Part shown: positions 50,262 to 58,543 of the stretch, piece after piece
Numbering within the stretch: the first letter of the stretch is position 1
How the letters are laid out: the number at the start of each line of letters is the position of its first letter
Assembly (NCBI GenBank): GCA_020638695.1
Contig: JACKIB010000026.1
Location: 1 to 64,000 of the forward strand
Source: Planctomycetota bacterium
GTDB taxonomy: Bacteria; Planctomycetota; UBA1135; UBA2386
Direction: 5' to 3'
Length of the DNA: 64,000 bases
Made by a program: the position numbers and the translations under genes
Notes under the pieces: generated by a model
Databases searched by the model: none
What the model was told of the DNA's origin: nothing
The model's input: the letters and a program-made list of their open reading frames with translations, nothing else

Positions 50262-51431
50262 CTAGGAGCGCAGGACACTGCGCGCCAGGATCGACTTCTG
50301 GATCATCGACGTGCCCTCGTAGATGCGCAGGCCGAGTGCATCGCGAAGCAGGCGTTCGGGTGGATACGCGGACGAATACCCGCGGCTACCGTGCAGCATG
50401 ACCGCGGTATCCGCCGCGCGCGACGCGGCCTCGGTGGCGAACAGTTTCGCGGCGGCGAGATCGCCTGGACCTTCGCTGCCCGCCATGCGCAAGCGAGCGC
50501 ACCGATACACCAGCGCGCGGCTAGCCAACAGGTCGGCAGCCATGTCGGCGATGCGTTCCTGGACCATCTGGAAGGCTGCGAGCGGCTTGCCGAACTGCTG
50601 CCGAGCGTTGACGAACTCGATGCTGCTGGACAGTGCCGCGCGCTGGATACCGACCGCGCCCGCGGCCACCGAGATGCGGCCGCACGACAGCCCCCCCATC
50701 GCCACCGCGAAGCCGTTGCCGACGCCGCCGACCACCGCCTCGGCGGGCACCGCGCTGCCGTGGAAACTCAGTCTGGCGTGGTTCGAGCCGCGATGTCCGA
50801 GTTCGACGCCGGCAACCGGTGCGCGTTGCACTCCCACCGCTTCGAGTTCGACCAGGAAGCAGGTGATCCCGTCGCGACCGCGTGCCGGATCGACGGTGGC
50901 GAACACCAGGGCGATGTCGGCGACCCCACCGTTGGTGATCCAGGTCTTGGTTCCCGCGAGCCGGTAGCTGCCGTCGCTCCCGACAGAGGCGCGGCACGCC
51001 AAGCTGGCGACGTCGGATCCGGCGTCGTCCTCGGTCAGCGCGAAGCAACCGACCACTTCGCCGCGGATCAGCGGCCCCAACCAACGGCCCCGCTGCGCGT
51101 CGTCGCCGAACTGCTCCAAGCACTGCGCCACCAGCCCCGACTGCACCGCCATCAGCCCACGGGCGCTGCCGCACACCGCACCGACCTCCTCGTTGGCGAG
51201 GACGATCTGCAGCGCGTCCCATCCCTCGCCGCCGTGCGCCGTGGCGATCGGGCCACCGAGAATCCCGGCTGCGCCCAGCGCGCGGACTGTCTCGGGCATG
51301 AACCGGCGCTGCTCGTCGATCGCCCGCGCGTGCGGTTCGAGCTGGTCGTTCGCGAACGCGCGAATCCGCTGGGCGAACTCCCGGTACGGCGCATCCAATT
51401 CCCGGTCGGGGAGGATCGAGTCGGTTGCCAC
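50262..51431 (-). CDS. Acyl-CoA dehydrogenase
   Basis: 389 aa, FAD enzyme that forms the alpha-beta double bond in acyl-CoA and hands electrons to ETF (etfAB at 1-1750). Motifs: CFALTEDDAGSD near 130, TKTWITNGGVADI near 160, RQQFGKPLAAFQMVQERIADM, and the catalytic base E372 in IYEGTSMIQ, as in short/medium-chain enzymes. It starts 3 bp after the crotonase gene; the trio 50262-53017 is one operon. Confidence 0.94.
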   Translation of the reverse strand: MATDSILPDRELDAPYREFAQRIRAFANDQLEPHARAIDEQRRFMPETVRALGAAGILGGPIATAHGGEGWDALQIVLANEEVGAVCGSARGLMAVQSGLVAQCLEQFGDDAQRGRWLGPLIRGEVVGCFALTEDDAGSDVASLACRASVGSDGSYRLAGTKTWITNGGVADIALVFATVDPARGRDGITCFLVELEAVGVQRAPVAGVELGHRGSNHARLSFHGSAVPAEAVVGGVGNGFAVAMGGLSCGRISVAAGAVGIQRAALSSSIEFVNARQQFGKPLAAFQMVQERIADMAADLLASRALVYRCARLRMAGSEGPGDLAAAKLFATEAASRAADTAVMLHGSRGYSSAYPPERLLRDALGLRIYEGTSMIQKSILARSVLRS

Positions 51432-51434
51432 GGC

Positions 51435-52232
51435 TCAGCGGCCCTCGAACCGCGGCGCGCGCTTGTCCCGCCACGCCTCGTAGAACTCCCGGTGGTCGGC
51501 GGCGCGTAGCAGCAGTGCCTGCGCCTGTGCCTCCTGTTCGATCGCCGACTCGAGGTCCATGTTCGCCTCGTTGACCAGCATCCGTTTGGTCATCGCGTTG
51601 GCCAAGGCCGGGCCCGCGGCCAGTCTCTCGGCCAACGCGAGTGCGTCCGGCATGAGCGATTCGGGTGCGACGACTCGGTTGGCGAGACCGATCCGTAGGC
51701 ATTCCGCCGCATCGATCTTGTCGCCGAGCAGCAGGAGCTCCGCGGCACGACCTGCGCCGACCACGCGCGGGAGCAGGTGCGCGGCGCCCATGTCGGCGCC
51801 GGTCAGCCCGACCTTGCAGAACAGGAAAGCGAAGCTCGCCCGCTCGGACAGGATGCGCAAGTCGGCCGCCAAAGCCAGAACCGTTCCGGCGCCCGCCGCC
51901 ACGCCGTTGACCGCGGCGACGATCGGCTTGGTCAGCCGCCGCATGTTGCGCACCACGGCTCCGGTCATCCGGGTGAACTGCAGCGTCTGTGCCAGATCCA
52001 GCTCCAGCAACGGCTTGATGATCTCCTCCACGTTGCCTCCGCTGCAGAACCCCTTGCCGGTCCCGGTCAACACCACAACCTTGACGCGGTGGTCGGTCTC
52101 GAGGTCGACGAACAGCCGCTCCAGCTGCCGGTAGATCTCGAAGGTCAGCGAGTTGAGCGTGTCGGGTCGGTCGAGGCGGAGGATCGCCACGCCGTCGTCG
52201 CGCACCTCGAAGTGGAAATCGTAGTCGGTCAT
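51435..52232 (-). CDS. Crotonase-family protein lacking both canonical glutamates
   Basis: 265 aa from ATG 52232. Clear enoyl-CoA hydratase/isomerase fold: RPDTLNSLTFEIYRQLERL, the oxyanion-hole segment GKGFCSGGNVEEI at 59-71, and AAVNGVAAGAGTVLALAADLRIL. In hydratases the two catalytic Glu sit in G-G-G-C-E-L and Q-P-E. Here those places hold V118 (AGAGTVLA) and K140 (FLFCKVGL). It is therefore more likely an isomerase, hydrolase, lyase or other CoA-thioester enzyme than a classic hydratase. Located between acyl-CoA dehydrogenase and SDR genes, probably in acyl- or aryl-CoA breakdown. Confidence 0.85.
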   Translation of the reverse strand: MTDYDFHFEVRDDGVAILRLDRPDTLNSLTFEIYRQLERLFVDLETDHRVKVVVLTGTGKGFCSGGNVEEIIKPLLELDLAQTLQFTRMTGAVVRNMRRLTKPIVAAVNGVAAGAGTVLALAADLRILSERASFAFLFCKVGLTGADMGAAHLLPRVVGAGRAAELLLLGDKIDAAECLRIGLANRVVAPESLMPDALALAERLAAGPALANAMTKRMLVNEANMDLESAIEQEAQAQALLLRAADHREFYEAWRDKRAPRFEGR

Positions 52233-52237
52233 GTCTG

Positions 52238-53017
52238 TCAGACGAACGCAGGGACCTTGCGGTCGAGATCGAGCACGCACCCCTCCGGCTGCTCACGCAC
52301 CAGGTGCAACACCGCGGCAGCGATCTCCGCGGGGCGGTGCATGCGTCCGATGCGGTTCATGCCGCCCAGCGCTTCCATCGCTTCGTCGAAGGTCTTGCTG
52401 CCGCGTGCCGCGATCTCGGTCGCGGCCTGGCGGGTGATCTCGGTGTCGACGAACCCCGGGCACACCGCATAGACCCGTGGTGGCTTGCTGCCGAACTCCG
52501 CGGCCAACGCGCGGCACAATCCGACCATGCCGTGCTTCGCGGCGGTGTAGGCCGAGGTGAACGGGAACCCGGTCAGGCCGGCGGTCGACGCGATCTGCAC
52601 CGCGCACGAGCGCGGCGCCGCGCGGAGCGACGGGAGCGCCGCCTGCAGGAGGAGGAACGGGGCGCGGACGTGCAGCGCGAGCGCCGTGTCCAAGTCGGCG
52701 AGCACGGTCTTGTCGAACCGCTCGGACGGGGCCGACCCGGCGTTGTTGACCAGCACCCGAGGGGGGCCGAGGGTGGCGACGACCTGCTCGAGAATGCGTT
52801 GGGGCGCATCGGGTTCGGTGAGGTCCGCGGCGATCGAGCTCACCACCGCGTCCGGTGGCAGGGCCTGGCGCGCCTGTGCCAACCGATCGGCATCCCGCGC
52901 CGTGATCGCCACCTGAAACCCGGCGGCGACCAAGTCCGCGGCGATCGCCAAGCCGATTCCGCGGCTCGCGCCGGTGATCAGCGCGACTCCGGGGCCGCTG
53001 TCGTCGGAGGATGCCAT
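52238..53017 (-). CDS. Short-chain dehydrogenase/reductase
   Basis: 259 aa from ATG 53017. Cofactor motif ITGASRGIG at 14-22, NNAGS near 91, Ser in QIASTAG, and Y-x3-K in AYTAAKHG. TARD after strand 2 suggests possible NADP use. It heads the operon SDR-crotonase-acyl-CoA dehydrogenase, so a 3-hydroxyacyl-CoA type substrate is likely. 5 bp separate it from the crotonase gene. Confidence 0.9.
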   Translation of the reverse strand: MASSDDSGPGVALITGASRGIGLAIAADLVAAGFQVAITARDADRLAQARQALPPDAVVSSIAADLTEPDAPQRILEQVVATLGPPRVLVNNAGSAPSERFDKTVLADLDTALALHVRAPFLLLQAALPSLRAAPRSCAVQIASTAGLTGFPFTSAYTAAKHGMVGLCRALAAEFGSKPPRVYAVCPGFVDTEITRQAATEIAARGSKTFDEAMEALGGMNRIGRMHRPAEIAAAVLHLVREQPEGCVLDLDRKVPAFV

Positions 53018-53419
53018 GCCGGTCCGGCAGCGTAGATGAGACGCCCGGGCCAGTCTCCACGCAGTCCGGCAAACCGGCTGCAAGTCGGCGTTGGCGGTGC
53101 GCGACGTGACCATGGAACCCGCACCGGTCGAGGGGCTTCTCGGGCGCTCGCGCCAGCGACCGTGCATCCTGGGCAACGGACCGCAACGGCGCCCGGGTCT
53201 TGGCGCGAACCGCAGTGCCTGGTCACGGCGATCGACCCGACCTGCGCATGGGCCCAGAGCCCTGCACCGGGGCTTCAGTCGTGGCCCGCAGGACGCCGAT
53301 AGCAGCGGGAGAAAAGGGCGAGAGTCGAGTGTTCCGCGGACGATCCCTCGGCGGCCCGGCACCCACGCGGTGTCGGGCCGCTGCTCTTTCCGCGCGCACC
53401 AGCCCGACAAGGAGTCCCC
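53018..53419. other. Divergent promoter region between the SDR operon and an exported-protein gene
   Basis: 402 bp with no supported ORF. It should contain the promoters of both divergent genes. The only strong structure is the hairpin at 53351-53381. GCCGATAG at 53295-53302 resembles a sigma-28 -10 but has no matching -35. Confidence 0.5.
53351..53381 (+). terminator. Strong leader hairpin (terminator-like)
   Basis: GCGGCCCGGCACC, loop CACGC, GGTGTCGGGCCGC: a 13-bp stem with one G-U pair, followed by TGCTCTTT. It lies 39 bp before the start codon at 53420. It might be an attenuator, an mRNA-stabilising hairpin or a leftover terminator; the short T run makes a true terminator doubtful. Confidence 0.45.
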
Positions 53420-54613
53420 ATGACGAGTCGTACTCTGCTGCTCCTCGCGGTTGCCGGCCCCCTCGCGGCCCAGAGCGCCGTGGTTCCCCCGGTCTTCGCC
53501 CAGGTGCGAGGCAACGACGCCCTGTCGCTGCCCCTGCGCTGGCACGAGGGCTTACTTCAGGTGCACCTGAAGAGTCAGAAGGGGGTGGGGAGGGTGCTCC
53601 CCGATGCCATGCTCGACACGATGCTCAAGGAGATTCGGGTACGCCGCCCGTCCTTCCTCGAGGAGCCGGCGTACGGAGCGTTGACGCGCACCTTCACGGT
53701 GCGGTTGGCGAACACCAATCTGCCACTGATGTCCATGATCGCCGACATGGAGGCCAACCGCACCGCGGTCGTGAGTGCGACGGGTGCCAACGGTCCAACA
53801 ACGCTCACCACTGTGGTGCAGGCCAAGTCGTTCAACATCGCGGCGACGCCGAAGGCCGGGTACCGCGAAGCGGTCGGAAAGGACTTGCTGCAGCTGCCGT
53901 TCGCCAGCCCGTTCGCGTTCAAGGGCCCCGACCTGTTCGTCGACTGGGAGACCACCTCGACCTCGACCCTGCCCGACCCCAACGGTTGGGTGGATGCGCT
54001 GGTGCTGCAGTACACCGGCGACCAGGGAATCGTCGTCACCCTCGGGCAGGGCGGCTGCAGTTCGGTCGTGCCGTCGAGCGGGTTGCCGATGTCGCTCGAA
54101 GGCGAGGGCGAGCGACCGGCCGCGTCCTCCAAGGTGACCCTGCGGTTGCGCAACGCGCTCCCGTCCGCCACCTCGATGCTGTTCCTCGGGCCTCGGCCGC
54201 TTTTGCCGCGCACCAGTCAGACCGGGTACAAGGTCTACGACCCCATGGTCGGGTACCTGACCACCATCAGCCGGCCGGAGTGTCACGTCTGGACCTCCCC
54301 GCTGACCCACCTGGTGGGGGCGACCGACGGGGCCGGATCCCAGGACTTCGCGCTGCCGATCCCCGCGTTGCTGCCGGCGCAGTACGGCACCCTGTACGTG
54401 CTCCAGGCGGCGGTTCTCGACACCAGGGCCAGCCGGCTCGAGCTGAGCAACGGGGTCGGGGCGATCGTCGGTGCGGTAGAGATCCAGAGCCGCGCGTCGA
54501 CTGTGATGTCGCCCAAGCCGTGGGTGCTCGACAGCAACAACCAGCGGATTGCCCCGGTTTCGCCCTGGGGGCCGATGAACTCCTCCCTCCCGATCCTGTG
54601 GTTCGGCTGGTGA
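53420..54613 (+). CDS. Exported protein of unknown function
   Basis: 397 aa, with AAGGAG 8 nt before the ATG. Signal peptide 1-18 ends VAGPLAAQS. The mature part is mostly beta-strand (TFTVRLANTNLPLM, VVQAKSFNIAA, WVDALVLQYTGDQG, VTLRLRNALPSATSMLFLGPRP) and only one Cys pair is visible. The pattern LQAAVLDTRASRLELSNGVGAIVG near the end recurs in planctomycete surface proteins as I remember them, but I cannot name a family. Probably periplasmic or secreted. Confidence 0.72.
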   Translation: MTSRTLLLLAVAGPLAAQSAVVPPVFAQVRGNDALSLPLRWHEGLLQVHLKSQKGVGRVLPDAMLDTMLKEIRVRRPSFLEEPAYGALTRTFTVRLANTNLPLMSMIADMEANRTAVVSATGANGPTTLTTVVQAKSFNIAATPKAGYREAVGKDLLQLPFASPFAFKGPDLFVDWETTSTSTLPDPNGWVDALVLQYTGDQGIVVTLGQGGCSSVVPSSGLPMSLEGEGERPAASSKVTLRLRNALPSATSMLFLGPRPLLPRTSQTGYKVYDPMVGYLTTISRPECHVWTSPLTHLVGATDGAGSQDFALPIPALLPAQYGTLYVLQAAVLDTRASRLELSNGVGAIVGAVEIQSRASTVMSPKPWVLDSNNQRIAPVSPWGPMNSSLPILWFGW

Positions 54614-54694
54614 CCGGGGCCGTTCGTAGGGCGGTTCTTGACCTTTGGGGAGCGCGGGGTAGGCTTCTTCGCCCCTGATTCGCAGAGGCGATAC

Positions 54695-54862
54695 ATGGCA
54701 GGCAAGCCCAAGAAGAAGCTGGAGATCGTCTACCTGGTCTGCTCGGAGACCGGCGAGCGCAACTACACCATCCGGAAGAAGACCGGCACCGAGAAGCTCT
54801 CGTTGAAGAAGTACTGCCCGCGGCTCCGCCGGCACACGCTGCACAACGAGAAGAAGAAGTAG
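54695..54862 (+). CDS. rpmG: Ribosomal protein L33
   Basis: 55 aa, ATG 54695, with AGAGG 7 nt upstream. KKKLEIVYLVCSETGERNYTIRKK, then LSLKKYCPRLRRHTLHNEKKK: the normal L33 sequence. Each of the two places where the zinc-binding form has a C-x-x-C holds only one Cys (C16 and C40), so this is the zinc-independent form. Not next to secE-nusG, its frequent neighbours. Confidence 0.95.
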   Translation: MAGKPKKKLEIVYLVCSETGERNYTIRKKTGTEKLSLKKYCPRLRRHTLHNEKKK

Positions 54863-54947
54863 CCCGCGCGCGGCCGCAGCGATCGCCGCGCAGGCCACAT
54901 CCCTTGCCGGTGCGTGCGGATCGGCCCGGCGCACCGCGTCGCCTAGC

Positions 54948-55350
54948 GCAGACCGCGCGTCGGTCGGGCGCGGATGCGCACGAGGCAATCCCATCGGGGA
55001 AGGGCTGTGCGCTTCTCCCGCTGCAGCGCTAGTCGCCGCGTAACATCGCGTCGCCCGCGCACCCCCGCGGTGCCGTCCACGGAATAGCGCGAGTTGCGCC
55101 GACGAACCGGTGCGCCGGGCTTCGCAGAACCGCGAGTCGGTCGGGCGCGGATGCGCACGGAGCAATCCCATCCGCGGCGTGGTGAGTCGGGGAAGGGCTG
55201 TGCGCTTCTCCCGCTGCGGTGCCAGTCGCCGCGTGACACCGCGTCGCCCGCGCGCCCCGCGGTGCCGTCCACGGAATGGCGCGAGTTGCGCCGACGAACA
55301 ACTGCAACGGGCTTCGCAGAACCGCGAGTCAGCTGGGTGCGAACTTGCAC
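54948..55350. repeat. Imperfect tandem repeats, about 176-192 bp units
   Basis: Units start at 54948, 55124 and 55316, each with a form of GCAGAACCGCGAGTCGGTCG. The first two continue in parallel through GGCTGTGCGCTTCTCCCGCT, GTGCCGTCCACGGAAT and GCGAGTTGCGCCGACGAAC. The third diverges after about 35 bp. They lie in the 692-bp gap 54863-55554, which has no supported gene. A CTAG (54943-54946) precedes the first unit. They differ from families A-C. Confidence 0.8.
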
Positions 55351-55554
55351 GCGCCATCCCCGTTCCTCGGTGCCCCGCGTCGGGCGCGGCAGAACGAGAC
55401 TGGACGCTGCGCAGTGTCCGGTATGGACCCACGCGCCGCGTGGCTGCGGCGAGACTTCGACCGTCACACCGAGTCGTTGCACATCCCTTGTGTCGCGGTG
55501 CGCGGAACGTCGCAGGGCAGTCCGGCGCCGTCGTGCGCACCGGGTCCCCGCTCC

Positions 55555-57021
55555 TCACCGTCCCGTGTCGGGCAGCGACCGATCGAGGATCGCGCGGAGC
55601 CGCGTGCGGTCGCCGGGCAGCAGTGCCGGGTTGCCGCGCAGCAGCGCCGCGACCCGTGCAGTTGCGTTCGGGTCGCCGCGCTGCGCCAGGTTCTCCAGGG
55701 CCGACACCACCGAACCGAGCCGCGTGGAGTCGCCGGCTGTCCCGCGGTCCTCGAGCACCGAAGTCAGTGCGCGTTCGCCCTCGGCGGTGTCGCAGCGCGC
55801 GGAGATCACCAACATCGCCCGGGTGCGCACCTCGGTCGACGGATCATTGGCGAACGCTGTGCGCGCGACGTCGAGCCCTGCAGCTCCACCCTGGAACCCG
55901 AGTCCTGTCACCAGCTGTGCGCGATAGCTCGGCCGGGTTCCGTCGGCGAGGCTGCGTTCGTAGGCCTCGGCGAGCAACTTCGGTGCGCGGCTCGAGAGGA
56001 CCATGAACGCACCCGTCATCGCCTGGCTGTCGATCGCCGACAACCGCTCGAGAATCGGCAGCGAGTCGGCCGGGGCGATTGTCGATGCGGCCAGTGCCGC
56101 GAGTTCCGCAGCTGCGCTGTGGTCGCGCTTCTCCAAGATCTCCTGCAGCACGAGCTCTCGGAATCTCCCGCCCTCGGCGGTGAGCAGGTGGCGCATCGCC
56201 GCCAGGCGCTTGGACGGATTGGTGTCGTGCTGGAACAGCAGTGCCAAGCTGGCCAGCTCCGTCGAGCTGCGCGCCCCGCTGGCTTCGAGGTTGCGCCAGA
56301 GCGTCTCCAACAACCGGACCACGTGGGGCACCAGGAAGCCGTCCTCGGTGGCAGTGAGGGCCAGGTCCAGGATCGCCTGCTCGTGGACGATCCCGAGGTA
56401 GCGCGCGCCGATCAGCAACCCGGAGAGCTCGGCGGCAATGCGCTCGTCCTGTGGCAGGCAGGCGAGTAGAGCGTGGACGAGGTCGTCGAGGGCACGGCGC
56501 GATCCACCGTGTTCGAACCGCGCCAACCGCCGAGCGAGCCCGAACCGAAGGAGCCCCAGGCACAGCGCGCGGCAGACTCTGGAACGCTCGGTGTGATCTT
56601 CCGACAGGATGCCGGTGAGTTCGTGCAGTGCGGCGCTGTCGGACTCCGGCACGCGGTTGCGCAGCAGGTCGAGCACCTTCTCGGCCAGCGCTTCCAACCG
56701 GGCGGCCTCGGACTCTTCGCCCGCCTTGCGTGCGGCGATGCCGCGCACGCTCAGCGCGACCAGCCGCTCGAACAGCTCGCCGAACTCGAGCGAGCCCGGG
56801 TCGGCCAGCCCCTCGCCCGCGGTGGCGCTCAGCGCGGCGCGGTGCACCGGTCGAGCCGCGTCGGGTTTGCCCGCTCGGGGCGCGGCCGGAGGACTCGCAG
56901 GCTGCTGCGGGACAACCAACCGCAGACTGCCCAGCAGGAGACACGCGGCGACACCGCCGCCCGCCGCGAGTAGCGGCAGGGCGGCGACACGGCGGCGCTC
57001 GCGGGATTGCCGCCGGGCCAT
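55555..57021 (-). CDS. Membrane-anchored HEAT-like repeat protein
   Basis: 488 aa from ATG 57021. Arg-rich start, then one membrane helix at about 12-34 (VAALPLLAAGGGVAACLLLGSLRL), a Pro/Ala-rich spacer, and helical repeats to the end (LVALSVRGIAARKAGEESEAARLEALAEKVLDLL, LVPHVVRLLETLWRNLEASG, ALTSVLEDRGTAGDSTRLGSVVSALENLAQRG). No catalytic motif. The start codon overlaps the stop of the upstream small exported protein, so the two are cotranscribed. Confidence 0.75.
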   Translation of the reverse strand: MARRQSRERRRVAALPLLAAGGGVAACLLLGSLRLVVPQQPASPPAAPRAGKPDAARPVHRAALSATAGEGLADPGSLEFGELFERLVALSVRGIAARKAGEESEAARLEALAEKVLDLLRNRVPESDSAALHELTGILSEDHTERSRVCRALCLGLLRFGLARRLARFEHGGSRRALDDLVHALLACLPQDERIAAELSGLLIGARYLGIVHEQAILDLALTATEDGFLVPHVVRLLETLWRNLEASGARSSTELASLALLFQHDTNPSKRLAAMRHLLTAEGGRFRELVLQEILEKRDHSAAAELAALAASTIAPADSLPILERLSAIDSQAMTGAFMVLSSRAPKLLAEAYERSLADGTRPSYRAQLVTGLGFQGGAAGLDVARTAFANDPSTEVRTRAMLVISARCDTAEGERALTSVLEDRGTAGDSTRLGSVVSALENLAQRGDPNATARVAALLRGNPALLPGDRTRLRAILDRSLPDTGR

Positions 57022-57485
57022 CAGCGGACGCCCGCGGTCGGCTGCGGTAGGCCGATGCTGCACGGAATCTGTGCGATGTCGGGCACCTCCCCGTGGTTGA
57101 CGGCGCTCTTCACCTGGCAGTGCGAACCGATCGGGATGAACAGGAACCAGCGCGAGTTGCACTGGTACGTGATCAGCTTGACCCCCAGTGTCCCGACTCG
57201 CTTGGTGAAGTAGCCCTTCTTCGCCATCCGCTCGTTGTGCGCTGGCGTCGCGATCGAGTACGCCGGGCAGGCACCGGCCTTGACGGAGGCACGGATCGGG
57301 CCGCTGTTGACCTCGATGCCGGTCCCGCACGTGGTGACGTGGTAGGCGACGTCGGTTGCCGGGACGGGCCGCACGCCTTCGTCGGGGCAGGTCTCGGCGC
57401 AGGGGATCGCCGCCACGCAGAGCAGCGACGCGAGGGTGAGAATCGGGACCGTCCGAACGGAACGACGGTTCGAGTGGATGATCAT
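57021..57485 (-). CDS. Small exported Cys-containing protein
   Basis: 154 aa, ATG 57485 with GGAGG 5 nt upstream. Signal peptide 1-30 ends AIPCAE, leaving two Cys near the mature start. The mature part has about six further Cys (HVTTCGTG, AGACPAYS, TYQCNSRW, GSHCQV, QIPCS), so disulfides are likely. Not recognised. A hairpin (GCGCGGCA-gg-TGCCGCGC) lies in its leader. Confidence 0.68.
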   Translation of the reverse strand: MIIHSNRRSVRTVPILTLASLLCVAAIPCAETCPDEGVRPVPATDVAYHVTTCGTGIEVNSGPIRASVKAGACPAYSIATPAHNERMAKKGYFTKRVGTLGVKLITYQCNSRWFLFIPIGSHCQVKSAVNHGEVPDIAQIPCSIGLPQPTAGVR

Positions 57486-57606
57486 GGAAACCTCCTGGGT
57501 TCGGCGCGGCACCTGCCGCGCTCTCGAGCCCTGTGCCCGGGTCGGCCCGGAGGTGTCACACCGATCGCCGAATCTCGCGTCGGGTCGCTCGCGATCTCTC
57601 GCGCGC

Positions 57607-58389
57607 TCAGGCTTCCGGGTGGAACGCGGAGGTCGACATTCCGCCGTCGACAGCGAGCGTCTGTCCGGTGACGTAGGCGCTCGCTTCGCTGGCCAGGAAC
57701 ACCACCACGCCGACCAAGTCCTCGTCTCGGCCGGTGCGGCGCAGCGGTGTGGCGCGCAGGATGCGCGCCAGGTAGTCGGGGTCGGCCAGCAGCTTCTCGG
57801 TCAGCGGTGTGTGGAAGTACCAGGGGGCGATGCAGTTCACGCGCACGCCGTGTGGTCCCCACTCCTGGGCGAGCGAGCGGGTCATCTGACCGATCGCCGC
57901 CTTGGTGGCACCGTAGGCCACGCCGGTGGGCATCCCCACGACGCCTGCCACCGAGCCGATGTGAATGACGCTGCCCGAACCGCGTTCGACCATGCCGGCG
58001 CCCGCGGCGCGCGTCATGAAGAACACCGAGTCGAGGTTGGTCTGCAGTACCGTGCGCCAGCTCTCGTCGCTGGTTTCGAGAGTCGGGGTGCGGATGTTGG
58101 TGCCGGCGTTGTTCACCAGGATGTCGAGGCCACCCCACGCGGCGACCACCTCGTCGACGACCCGCTGAGCTGCGTCGGGGCGTGTGATGTCGGCGGGGAC
58201 CGCGAGACCGCGGCGACCGGCGGCGCGCACTTCCGCGGCACACTCCTCCAGCGGGGCCGCACTGCGCGCGGTGACGGCGACATCGGCCCCGGCGGTTGCG
58301 AGGCCCCGAGCGATCACGCGTCCGAGGCCGCGGCTCGCACCCGTGACCAGGGCGCGGCGGCCAGTGAGAGAGAAAAGCTCCGATGGCAT
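57607..58389 (-). CDS. Short-chain dehydrogenase, gluconate/3-oxoacyl reductase-like
   Basis: 260 aa from ATG 58389. Motifs: VTGASRGLGRVIA at 15-27, NNAGTNIRTPTLE near 95 (as in gluconate 5-dehydrogenases), HIGSVAG, Y-x3-K in AYGATKAA, and the C-terminal VTGQTLAVDGGM. The N-terminal FSLTGRRALVTG also fits the gluconate-5-dehydrogenase-like group. Substrate not determined. Monocistronic by spacing; divergent from the exported-protein gene at 58544. Confidence 0.9.
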   Translation of the reverse strand: MPSELFSLTGRRALVTGASRGLGRVIARGLATAGADVAVTARSAAPLEECAAEVRAAGRRGLAVPADITRPDAAQRVVDEVVAAWGGLDILVNNAGTNIRTPTLETSDESWRTVLQTNLDSVFFMTRAAGAGMVERGSGSVIHIGSVAGVVGMPTGVAYGATKAAIGQMTRSLAQEWGPHGVRVNCIAPWYFHTPLTEKLLADPDYLARILRATPLRRTGRDEDLVGVVVFLASEASAYVTGQTLAVDGGMSTSAFHPEA

Positions 58390-58543
58390 GGCGGCGAGGG
58401 AGCATAACTCGGGATGCGCGGCGGCGGCACCGGACGAACGGGCACTTCCGGCGGGGGAGCTACTCGCCACCCGGCGCCGGGCTAGAATGCGCGGCCAACG
58501 CGCCCATGCCCGCGTTCGATCACTTCATCTCGGAGAACGTATC

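Noticed and set aside
53295..53302. GCCGATAG, 7 of 8 match to the sigma-28 -10 element
   Set aside because: No TAAA-like -35 at 14-17 bp upstream and the downstream gene is not flagellar; such octamers are expected by chance in GC-rich DNA.
54946..55540. Possible small protein in either strand of the tandem repeat region
   Set aside because: All frames give Arg-rich low-complexity peptides, start codons are not conserved between the repeat units and no ribosome binding site was found.
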